Part shown: positions 9,486-16,639 of the stretch, piece by piece
Position numbering within the stretch: position 1 is the stretch's first letter
Layout of the letters: each line of letters opens with the position of its first letter
NCBI GenBank assembly: GCA_900318375.1
Contig: ONKG01000013.1
Location: forward strand, 1-44,355
DNA length: 44,355 bases
Direction: 5' to 3'
From: an uncultured Lachnospiraceae bacterium
GTDB taxonomy: Bacteria > Bacillota > Clostridia > Lachnospirales > Lachnospiraceae
Notes under the pieces: model-generated
Told to the model about the DNA's origin: nothing
The model's input: only the letters and a program-made list of their open reading frames with translations
Database searches by the model: none
Program-made: the position numbers and the translations under genes

Positions 9486-11021
9486 TCAGTAGCTCTCCGG
9501 AAGCCTGTAATAACATTTGAGTCTTGGATATTCCCACATTCTCTGGAACTCCTCAGGATGCATCCGGCTCCTGATGAAAGCTCTGAAGACCATATCCTTA
9601 TCTATAGTAACTGTCATATGCATGGATTCCTGTAAAAATCCATGAGCAGGGACAGAGCAGAACCTTTCATCGGATTTCACAATATCCTCAGAACCTCCGA
9701 ACAGAAATCTTGCCTGCCTGCTGTCATCAACCACACTGAAATTGAACTCCGCTTTATATCCTGCAACGGGCTTATCTTTTGAAAGAACAGGAAAGAAGGA
9801 CCCGTCGCTGAGTTCAATCCCTACTGACTGGTTAGAATAATAACCTCCCGGTAACATATTCAGTTTTGCTGCACCTTTAGCGACATTCCACGCAGTTTCA
9901 TCAGGAAAGAAAAGTTTGTCGCCAAAAATTTCCTCCATTCTTTCAATCAGAGGCCGAAGATTACTGCTTCCGCCAACCATAAGGACACTGTCAATATTGG
10001 CAATACCAAGCCCTGACTGTCTTATCGCTTCATGGAGGCAGTCTATTGCACTGCTGACTTCAGGTTCAATAATATCGACAAACCAGTCATAATCTATAGT
10101 TTCACGGCACACCCCATATTCACCATAATCGTTAATCTGAACAGTAGCTGTGTCATCTTCACTGAGCATGCATTTCGCCCTTTCAGAGCGCACCCGAAGC
10201 ATATCCTTTGCAGTGGCAGGCATGTCCTGATAAGAAATGTTCTTCCCTTTTTTTCGGGCGATTTTTGCGTGTAACCGTTCAGCAATTTTTCTGTCTATAG
10301 CATCGCCTGCAACATTCATTCCGGCAGTTGCCATTTCAGATATCTTTCCATTTGCATTAGCAATTATACAGACATCAAGAGTTCCGCCCCCCCAGTCAAA
10401 GACTGCAATATTGGAAGCGCCTCTCAATTCATCATAATTGGCATAAAATGCAGCAGTCGGCTCACTGACAAAAGAAGTAATCTTAATTCCCGCTTTTCCT
10501 GCCGCTTCCCTGATTTTCCTTCGTTTTTCAGGGGCCAGTCCGACCGGAATAGCGACCGTAGCCTCAGACAGTATTACATTGTGCTGCTCCATGGCCTTCT
10601 CCCGCAGACCAAGGAATACTCTGCTTGCGATATCAGTGGTAGTCCATTCTTTTCCGGCAATATGAAATACTTCGTCTTTTTCAATAATCGTTTTTATAGA
10701 TGAAATATATTCACAGGATTCACTGAGTTCCAGCTTTTTATCCCAGGCATCTCTCCCGGTATACACTTGTCCGCTTTTTTTATCAATTGCCACTACGGAA
10801 GGGACAGGTCTACCCATTGCGTCGCCGAATGTGACTTCCCTGGCCTCGATACCTGCTGTTCCTTTTATATAGGCTACAGTAGCGCTGTTTGTTGTTCCAA
10901 AATCTATACCAAAATGATATGTCAGGTCTGTCCTGTGATCTGATGTTGAAGACTCTGCTGACATATTCAGCATTCTGTCTTTTTCTATAAACTCTGAGTA
11001 TCGGTTCCGTTCTCTATACAT
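9486..11021 (-). CDS. Hsp70/DnaK-like ATPase of the defence operon
   Basis: This 511-residue protein has a complete Hsp70-type actin-fold ATPase at residues about 35-390: phosphate 1 motif GIDFGTTNS, phosphate 2 motif FDWGGGTLDVCI, and adenosine motif VLMVGGSSNL. The segment AIPVGLAP...REAAGKAG and VSEPTAAF are also typical. After the ATPase only about 110 residues remain, too short for a full substrate-binding domain plus helical lid (DnaK is about 630 residues). It is therefore a divergent Hsp70 with a reduced or replaced C-terminal half, unlike housekeeping DnaK. It lies 45 nt after the coiled-coil gene and 1 nt before the UvrD-like helicase. The likely role is ATP-driven assembly or switching of the defence complex, which is inference. 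GGAG precedes the chosen ATG by about ten bases. Confidence 0.83.
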   Translation of the reverse strand: MYRERNRYSEFIEKDRMLNMSAESSTSDHRTDLTYHFGIDFGTTNSATVAYIKGTAGIEAREVTFGDAMGRPVPSVVAIDKKSGQVYTGRDAWDKKLELSESCEYISSIKTIIEKDEVFHIAGKEWTTTDIASRVFLGLREKAMEQHNVILSEATVAIPVGLAPEKRRKIREAAGKAGIKITSFVSEPTAAFYANYDELRGASNIAVFDWGGGTLDVCIIANANGKISEMATAGMNVAGDAIDRKIAERLHAKIARKKGKNISYQDMPATAKDMLRVRSERAKCMLSEDDTATVQINDYGEYGVCRETIDYDWFVDIIEPEVSSAIDCLHEAIRQSGLGIANIDSVLMVGGSSNLRPLIERMEEIFGDKLFFPDETAWNVAKGAAKLNMLPGGYYSNQSVGIELSDGSFFPVLSKDKPVAGYKAEFNFSVVDDSRQARFLFGGSEDIVKSDERFCSVPAHGFLQESMHMTVTIDKDMVFRAFIRSRMHPEEFQRMWEYPRLKCYYRLPESY

Positions 11022-11066
11022 TTTTGATAATCTCCAACCTGTCTGACCTGGGCTTCACTATAAAAT

Positions 11067-12407
11067 CTAACTGTCTATTTCTAATCCGGATTTCTTCAGA
11101 ATGGCAAAAACATCTCCCAACTGTCCCCTCATATTCTCACCAAGTTCCACACTCATTGGAATGCTTTTAGCTGATATATAGTCCTGATATTCAAATCGAA
11201 GTTTTTCGGTTAGTTTCAGGATTTCTCCCCGGAATTTCCGGTCTCCTTCTTTCGAAGAAACTTCCAGCAATGCGTTCAGACTTCTTGCTTCTTCTTCTTT
11301 TTCAACAAGTTGCTTTCGGAGCACTTCAACCTCTTTCTGAAGATTCCTGACCTCTTCTGAAAGTTCAAGATTACGATGTCTGATATGTCCGCTGTTTTCT
11401 TTTTCCATTAGAACAGAACTCTTCAGATCGTCTATGTATGCCTGTTGCGATCTTATTAGTGAGGACGTATTGCCATTTGATTTCTCAAAAGCCGTATCCA
11501 GTCGGTCAATCCTGTTAATAAGCTGCTCAAGTACAGATGCAATATGTTTGACATTAAAAGCATTCTCTTCTGACTGAGCGTCACTGGTATTATTGCGTCG
11601 CCCCTCTTTGTCTGATCTTTCAGTGTCAGAAGCGGCTTCATCTTTTATAACAGGTTTCTCCTGACTCGATGAGATGACGGTTGTAACCGGATTTGCATGA
11701 GATGATTTTTCTGATTCTAATGTAATAGTGTTGTATGGATTGCTTTCAGCGGATTTCAGCTGAATTTCCATTTTCCCTTTTTGTGCAAGAGACTTTGGTT
11801 CGGAAATCCATTCCCTGACCATTTCAACAGCATTTTTCTGCTGTGTTGTTGGTTTTCTGACAGATGACGCATAAGCAATGGATTCAGTCAGCAATGTCTC
11901 AAACAGAGATCTGTCCCTTTCATTGTCAAACAACTTCTCAAAAACGAAATTAGCTGGGATAACCGTCAGTTCTGAATAAAAGTTGTTCATCATTGCCCCA
12001 TTGGCAGTTCCAAGTACCTTTCCCTCTTTGTTATAGTAGTAATTGGGCAGTTCTTTCATCACCATCTTACAGTATCGGTAGTCAACTTTACCGCTTATAA
12101 ATAGTGCAAGAAGATTGACAAGACTGTTAAATGCTCTGGCATTATCTTTCCGCAAAAAATTACTTATAAATAACTCATTGAGAAGCTTTTCTTTATCAGG
12201 ATCATCTTGCCGCACGAAATATGCCTTAAATGGTCCCATTTTTACGAACCTGAATCCCTTACTCATATAATCCTGAACACTCTCAGTGAATCCCTCTTCA
12301 GTGAGCATCTGATAAATCGCCCTATAATATAACTTTTTTTTATCCTGGTTTGGCTCTTTTCCACCTTCACTTAATAATTGTTTCATTACTTTAATATTTT
12401 CTTCCAT
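11067..12407 (-). CDS. Coiled-coil protein of unknown family, possible Hsp70 partner
   Basis: I do not recognise this 446-residue protein. Residues about 1-200 look like a compact, mostly helical domain rich in aromatic residues. Residues about 205-285 are a polar, low-complexity linker. Residues about 285-395 form a strong predicted coiled coil with repeated hydrophobic spacing and many Glu/Lys/Arg. A short C-terminal segment (about 395-446) follows. A coiled coil ending in a small domain next to an Hsp70 gene recalls nucleotide-exchange factors such as GrpE, but no convincing GrpE signature is visible, so this is only a structural analogy. GGGGG lies seven bases before the ATG. It lies 26 nt after vsr and 45 nt before the Hsp70 gene, so it is part of the same transcript. 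Confidence 0.72.
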   Translation of the reverse strand: MEENIKVMKQLLSEGGKEPNQDKKKLYYRAIYQMLTEEGFTESVQDYMSKGFRFVKMGPFKAYFVRQDDPDKEKLLNELFISNFLRKDNARAFNSLVNLLALFISGKVDYRYCKMVMKELPNYYYNKEGKVLGTANGAMMNNFYSELTVIPANFVFEKLFDNERDRSLFETLLTESIAYASSVRKPTTQQKNAVEMVREWISEPKSLAQKGKMEIQLKSAESNPYNTITLESEKSSHANPVTTVISSSQEKPVIKDEAASDTERSDKEGRRNNTSDAQSEENAFNVKHIASVLEQLINRIDRLDTAFEKSNGNTSSLIRSQQAYIDDLKSSVLMEKENSGHIRHRNLELSEEVRNLQKEVEVLRKQLVEKEEEARSLNALLEVSSKEGDRKFRGEILKLTEKLRFEYQDYISAKSIPMSVELGENMRGQLGDVFAILKKSGLEIDS

Positions 12408-12433
12408 TGTTTTCCCCCAGTAATATTTTCCTG

Positions 12434-12901
12434 CTAAAATTCTATATAGGAAGCATCATTGTTTAGAAATTTTACTACAGCCTCTACAGTTTCATCTCTC
12501 AGATTGAGATTTTTCTTCATTTTTTTTATCGTGCACTCCCAGATGACAAGCTGCCTGATTCCTGCATTAGCCAGTGCTTCACGCACGTTGTCATCTCGTA
12601 TTCTGTTTTTTTCGAATTTATTTTCCCAAAAATCCAGTCTGCTCTTGGGCATATATGCATACTTGCATCCCGAATGTCGATGCCAGAAGCACCCGTTCAC
12701 GAATATCGCAGTGTTATATTTTTTTAAATACAGATCCGGATGCCCAGGTACATAAGAGACATTTTTTCTGTATCGGATACCTTTTGCAAAAAGTAGTTTT
12801 CTGAAATAAACTTCGGGTCCTGTATCTTTGGAATGAATAGCAGACATATTTCTGCTTCTTTCTTCCCTCGTTTTAATATCGGCCATAATTATTATATTCA
12901 C
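12434..12901 (-). CDS. vsr: Very short patch repair endonuclease Vsr
   Basis: Vsr nicks next to T:G mismatches that arise when 5-methylcytosine deaminates, preserving the methylated motif (CCWGG in the Dcm/EcoRII case). This 155-residue protein has the full family pattern: TREERSRNMSAI near the N-terminus, VPGHPDLYL with the catalytic Asp, VNGCFWHRH with zinc/metal ligands, and RRDD-like ENKFEKNRIRDDNV followed by VIWECTI. The GTG at 12901 overlaps the endonuclease stop by 4 nt (GTGA), preceded by GGAAA. An ATG five codons downstream (12886) has no ribosome site, so I prefer the GTG. Its place inside the operon directly behind the restriction enzyme supports a role in repairing deaminated sites made by the linked methyltransferase. 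Confidence 0.93.
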   Translation of the reverse strand: MNIIIMADIKTREERSRNMSAIHSKDTGPEVYFRKLLFAKGIRYRKNVSYVPGHPDLYLKKYNTAIFVNGCFWHRHSGCKYAYMPKSRLDFWENKFEKNRIRDDNVREALANAGIRQLVIWECTIKKMKKNLNLRDETVEAVVKFLNNDASYIEF

Positions 12902-14145
12902 GCTTTCCAGGAATCATCAAATGCCTGTCGTTCTCGCACTTCCTGAAGGAAATCAGATACGGAATACAACCATTTTTTCTGTCGTTCTGAATAAGTTTCC
13001 TGAATTTCCTTTGGTATAACAAGCTGAAGATTTCTGCTGATCATTTCATTAGTCTGATATTCACTGATTGCACCCTCAAGAGTTATCAAGTGTTTTCTTT
13101 CAATACGATCTGCTTCTTCAAGCACTTGCCGCCAGCGATCTTTTGCAGTAGTTTTGGCTCCCAGCATTGTCAGATTTGTCGAAGGATAAGACATATCTTT
13201 ATATCTCTCAATCGAAGGAAACAGGAAATCAGGCTTTGACCTATTCTCCGTAATTGGGGTGTGTGAATAGCGAATGTTCTGAACTGTAAAAAGGGCTTCC
13301 AGATGGTTTTCGAGAGAGAATCCGGCACGTGACTTTCGACGGTTATTCACAGATAACGAGAAGCGAATAAACGCATCCACGTCTACTGCATCCTGATCAG
13401 TAAATCCTTCACGGAGACGTTCCTGAATCAAATGACGTTCCATGCACATAAACATTTTTTCTTCACGCTCATACCATCTCAGAAGAGCATCATCAGGATT
13501 CCTGATGGGATCAACTTCGACTGTAGACCTTGCAAATGCAGAAAACTCCTTCGTCGTTGGAAAGGAGTTTCCAAATCTGTCGACAAGAATCTCAGTGTAA
13601 TCATCTTCTGTATCACTGACGACTTCAATCCCAATCTGTAATAACAACATCCTGGCTGTAAATCTGACGCGGTCAGAAGGTTGTTCTTTGATTTCTGTTT
13701 TTGCGACAAACTTTCCGGAATCTTCTCCAGGCCTCACATCAAAAAGCCAAAATAGCTGATTCTCGATATTAGTTTCTTTTCTGGCGATGATTTCAAGGAC
13801 ACTGCCATCCTTTTTCTGGCATATAAACAGAGCATCTCCTGCTGAAGCGCTGGTGGTGACTTCATTTGTGGGATAATATAACCTCCATTCTGTTCTGGTC
13901 GCATGTCTGAATCTGGCATCGTACCATGTCAGTTCACCTTTTGCCTCTATCGGATCATCTTCATCTGCCATATACAGAAACTGGGTTGGAAGTACAAGCT
14001 TTTCCTGCCTAGTTCCGAACATTTTTTTTAATGCTGAGACACCATTATATTCGTGTTGGTTACTCACAGCCAAATCAGCTTCGACCGCCGATAGTCTCTT
14101 CACTGCAACTGCCGAAAAATAATCCCTCAGATACCCCGCCTCCAT
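12898..14145 (-). CDS. EcoRII-type restriction endonuclease
   Basis: This 415-residue protein resembles EcoRII (about 404 residues), a type IIE enzyme that cuts CCWGG and needs a second site bound by an effector domain. Residues about 40-150 look like the N-terminal B3-like effector domain (RTEWRLYYPTNEV...). The C-terminal catalytic domain shows RAGFSLENHLEALF, then SKPDFLFPS (about 307) and GAKTTAKDRWRQV (about 332), fitting the PD...xK nuclease core, then HLITLEGAISEYQ. The open frame extends to 14175, but ATG 14145 has GGAGG eight bases upstream and is a better start. It lies between the methyltransferase and vsr, as expected of a restriction-modification-Vsr set. CCWGG recognition is inferred from family and context. 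Confidence 0.87.
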   Translation of the reverse strand: MEAGYLRDYFSAVAVKRLSAVEADLAVSNQHEYNGVSALKKMFGTRQEKLVLPTQFLYMADEDDPIEAKGELTWYDARFRHATRTEWRLYYPTNEVTTSASAGDALFICQKKDGSVLEIIARKETNIENQLFWLFDVRPGEDSGKFVAKTEIKEQPSDRVRFTARMLLLQIGIEVVSDTEDDYTEILVDRFGNSFPTTKEFSAFARSTVEVDPIRNPDDALLRWYEREEKMFMCMERHLIQERLREGFTDQDAVDVDAFIRFSLSVNNRRKSRAGFSLENHLEALFTVQNIRYSHTPITENRSKPDFLFPSIERYKDMSYPSTNLTMLGAKTTAKDRWRQVLEEADRIERKHLITLEGAISEYQTNEMISRNLQLVIPKEIQETYSERQKKWLYSVSDFLQEVRERQAFDDSWKA

Positions 14146-14268
14146 TTTCTGTCCTCCAAAGTGTTTTCCTGCCATGAAACAGTGTTGTCTGTTAAATAAT
14201 TATACACATCAGCTGAATATGTCATATCAATGTATTGAGCTTTTCGGCGGATACATAAAACACAAGCA

Positions 14269-15429
14269 CTACTGCATTACCTCAGTATCGCCATTTTCGG
14301 GGACAGAGATATTCTTGGCATCCAGTTCCTGCATCTTATAAACCACGAGATGTGCTACATTTGCCATTAATGGGACAACAACAGAATTTCCAAACTGCCT
14401 GTATGCCTGTGTATCGGAAACAGGAATTTTAAAATCATCCGGGAATCCCTGCAGACGAGCACATTCCCGGGGGGTAAGTCTCCTCGGATTTTTTCCTTCC
14501 TGAGCAATCAATATTTCAGATCCGTCCTTATAATACCTTGCAGATAGTGTTCTTGAAATGCCATTAGGATCGGCGATTCCATAACCGAATCCATTTCCGG
14601 CAGCCTTATGTTTGGCTGCATAATTCTGCAGGTATGACCACAGCTTATCGGACAAAGTGTATCTTTCATCTACATCTTTTTCCAGTATATCACGCATTAC
14701 CGGCTTAGGGTCTGTTGGTGTAATATCAAAGGAGAACTTCACATCCTGTCCATATCTGTTTCGGTCAAAACCAATAATTAAAATACGCTCTCTGTGCTGC
14801 GGAACAAATCCCTGTCCGTCAAGAATCGCATGGAATACTTCGTAATTCAGCTCATCAAGTGATTCTGTTATTACTTTAAATGTTCTTCCACGGTCATGGC
14901 TTTTGAGATTTTTGACATTTTCCAGCATAAAAGCCTTGGGCCTTTTGGCTTTCAGGATTCGACACACATCAAAAAAGAGCGTTCCCTGAGTTTTATCCTC
15001 GAAGCCTGTCGCACGTCCCAGACTCTGCTTTTTTGACACACCTGCGATTGAAAATGGCTGGCATGGAAATCCTGCAACAAGGACATCATGGTCTGGGATT
15101 TCTTCTGCATCGACCTTTGTGATATCGCCATCCGGTTGTTCACCAAAATTAGCAAAATAAGTCTGTTGACTGTATTTATTCCATTCATTGGAATAAACAC
15201 AGTGTCCCCCAGCCTGCTCATATGCTATCCGCATACCGCCTATACCGGCAAACAAGTCAATAAAAGTAAATCCAGCTGTCGCCGGCACATCTTCTCGCAT
15301 CTCTCTTGTAAGAAACTGCATGACGGCATTACAGACAGAGTCCTGAACCGAAATATGATGTTTATCTGTGTACATGGAAAGCGCATCGAAAACCGCATCA
15401 TCCAGGCGAATGTGTATTTGCTTTGGCAT
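14269..15429 (-). CDS. DNA cytosine-5 methyltransferase with ribbon-helix-helix-like N-terminus
   Basis: This 386-residue enzyme transfers a methyl group to C5 of cytosine. It shows the motif order of the family: FIDLFAGIGG (SAM binding), GFPCQPFS with the catalytic Cys near residue 120, ENVKNL, and QHRERILIIG. After the recognition region come RRLTPRECARLQGFPD and QFGNSVVVPL. It corresponds in kind to DISARM class 2 DrmMII and to M.EcoRII/Dcm. The neighbours (EcoRII-like nuclease and Vsr) predict CCWGG methylation. The first 45 residues (KQIHIRLDDAVFDALSMY...) resemble a ribbon-helix-helix DNA-binding segment, which could let it act on its own promoter. The ATG at 15429 has GGGAG six bases upstream. 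It is first in the operon, so host DNA can be protected before the nucleases are made. Confidence 0.92.
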   Translation of the reverse strand: MPKQIHIRLDDAVFDALSMYTDKHHISVQDSVCNAVMQFLTREMREDVPATAGFTFIDLFAGIGGMRIAYEQAGGHCVYSNEWNKYSQQTYFANFGEQPDGDITKVDAEEIPDHDVLVAGFPCQPFSIAGVSKKQSLGRATGFEDKTQGTLFFDVCRILKAKRPKAFMLENVKNLKSHDRGRTFKVITESLDELNYEVFHAILDGQGFVPQHRERILIIGFDRNRYGQDVKFSFDITPTDPKPVMRDILEKDVDERYTLSDKLWSYLQNYAAKHKAAGNGFGYGIADPNGISRTLSARYYKDGSEILIAQEGKNPRRLTPRECARLQGFPDDFKIPVSDTQAYRQFGNSVVVPLMANVAHLVVYKMQELDAKNISVPENGDTEVMQ

Positions 15430-15549
15430 AAAAATCTCCCTGTGGTAGGTTGTAAATTAAGGATTATGAAATGGAATTGCTACAAGGGAAAAATAAGTTT
15501 AATAAATATACGGGCTCTAATCTATACCCGTTATTTCCCTTTCTGTAGT

Positions 15550-15578
15550 ATTTTACCACTAATGAATCCCTCTCACAA
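15550..15578 (-). promoter_or_regulatory. Candidate promoter of the defence operon
   Basis: Reading leftward, TTGTGA (15573-15578) and TAAAAT (15550-15555) are separated by 17 bp. This is a plausible housekeeping promoter about 120 nt before the methyltransferase start. The leader contains a small hairpin (ACGGG/CCCGT, 15510-15531). It is a pattern match only, in AT-rich DNA where such matches occur by chance. Confidence 0.4.
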
Positions 15579-15967
15579 TAGATGGAAAGATGGTTAGGAG
15601 AGGCCTCGACAGTGACTGGTATGGTATTGTCTTTTTGATTATATCAATTCTATGGACCCTGTATTCCCACCAAACTGGTGGAAATGCAGAGCCCATAGAA
15701 GCAATTTATATATTATGTATGCACTATTTGATCAATTCTCAGATCACTCCGCCTGAAAGAGAAATCTTTGCTTTCGTTCTTTGTTATCTGTATTATTTCA
15801 TCTGAGGTGTCCTTAAAAACGGACAATGGAAATAACAGACTATAACAGACTATATGGTAAAAGGAACTTGTAATGGCAGATAATTGAACCGAACTGATGG
15901 TGACACTCATAACCAGAGAGATTGTAAAGTTCAAGATATTTTTCTAGATGAATTAGGTTTATGAAGA
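15579..15967. other. Non-coding AT-rich gap between defence operon and element backbone
   Basis: I see no convincing gene here. A 71-codon plus-strand open frame (15590-15805) has no ribosome site and no recognisable composition. There is a tandem 10-bp repeat (ATAACAGACT twice, 15832-15851) and a small hairpin TGTCC/GGACA (15809-15826). This gap separates the defence cargo from the RepA-ParB backbone. Confidence 0.5.
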
Positions 15968-16015
15968 ACAAAAGCAACAGCAGTCTGGAACTCTTCAGTC
16001 CGAACTGCTGTTGCT
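15968..16015 (-). terminator. Terminator after the RepA/CD1845 operon
   Basis: A 12-bp perfect stem (AGCAACAGCAGT / ACTGCTGTTGCT, 15973-15984 and 16004-16015) is followed leftward by TTTTGTTCTT. This is a good intrinsic terminator for the leftward par-rep operon and would insulate the defence operon from it. Confidence 0.65.
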
Positions 16016-16016
16016 G

Positions 16017-16151
16017 TCACATAAAGGTTATAATTCTTAATGGCTTCTTGATTTCAATCACGTCAGGACTTCTACCCAGATCTTTAATGTCTTGTCCCCG
16101 CAGAAGAGCAATAGTGAATTTACTACTTTGGGTTTCCGGAAGAGTATGCTC
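16017..16151 (-). pseudogene. Possible 44-codon remnant of a backbone gene
   Basis: Directly downstream of the CD1845-like gene, a 44-codon frame with no start codon reads from just after a TAA to a TGA at 16017. The peptide, including TLPETQSSKFTIALLRGQDI and PDVIEIKKPLRIITFM, has protein-like composition and looks like the C-terminal end of a larger protein. I cannot name the family. It lies where the conjugation module would be expected to continue, so it may be what remained after the defence cargo displaced backbone genes. Confidence 0.35.
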
Positions 16152-16161
16152 TTAAGATTGT

Positions 16162-16494
16162 TCAGGTGAGCATCCATCGTTTTGCAAGGAGCGTCAGGTA
16201 TGTAAGCTGTATTGTTAGCCACTCGCCAACCATAGGAATCAGGCACATAACTGTTCCGGCAATGACCATTTTCCACATCTCTGCCACCGGGTACAGTCCC
16301 ATCAGGAAGATCAGGAAACCGCAGATGATAAGGATACCTCCGAACAGAGTGAAGAGTGCGGTGGCAAAGCTGACTGCAAGCATGCAGGTATACTGGATCA
16401 AAGTGAGAGCGATAATAACCAGGAGCAGTACTGCCTTGATGAGCAGCCTGAGCGGCCAGAGGATCATATTTAACATTGTCCGAAGGATTTTCAT
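16162..16494 (-). CDS. CD1845-like small membrane protein of Tn1549-type elements
   Basis: This 110-residue protein is almost entirely hydrophobic, with about three membrane segments (roughly residues 15-38, 40-65 and 70-95). It begins MKILRTMLNMILWPLRLL, resembling the CD1845 family of short membrane proteins found next to repA in Tn1549-like conjugative elements. Its function is unknown. An open frame reaches 16575, but the ATG at 16494 has AAAGAGG six bases upstream and matches the usual family start. It lies downstream of repA in the same direction, the normal order in these elements. The family assignment rests on length, start motif and context. Confidence 0.65.
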   Translation of the reverse strand: MKILRTMLNMILWPLRLLIKAVLLLVIIALTLIQYTCMLAVSFATALFTLFGGILIICGFLIFLMGLYPVAEMWKMVIAGTVMCLIPMVGEWLTIQLTYLTLLAKRWMLT

Positions 16495-16639
16495 AGTACA
16501 CCTCTTTCTTTCGCGCATGGACGATGGGAAGCAGGATTTTCGAGGTATTATCCAGTCAGAAGACGCTGGTTTCATATCTTAAGACGACCAGAGCCAACTT
16601 GTGCGAGAATGGGACTGGATTCATTAGTAGGCTGATTTG

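Noticed and set aside
1-15600. DrmC or DrmD genes of DISARM
   Set aside because: No phospholipase-D HKD motif or SNF2-type DrmD protein is encoded here; they could only lie left of the window.
15590-15805. 71-codon plus-strand open frame between the defence operon and the element
   Set aside because: No Shine-Dalgarno and no recognisable domain; the DNA is AT-rich and such frames occur by chance.
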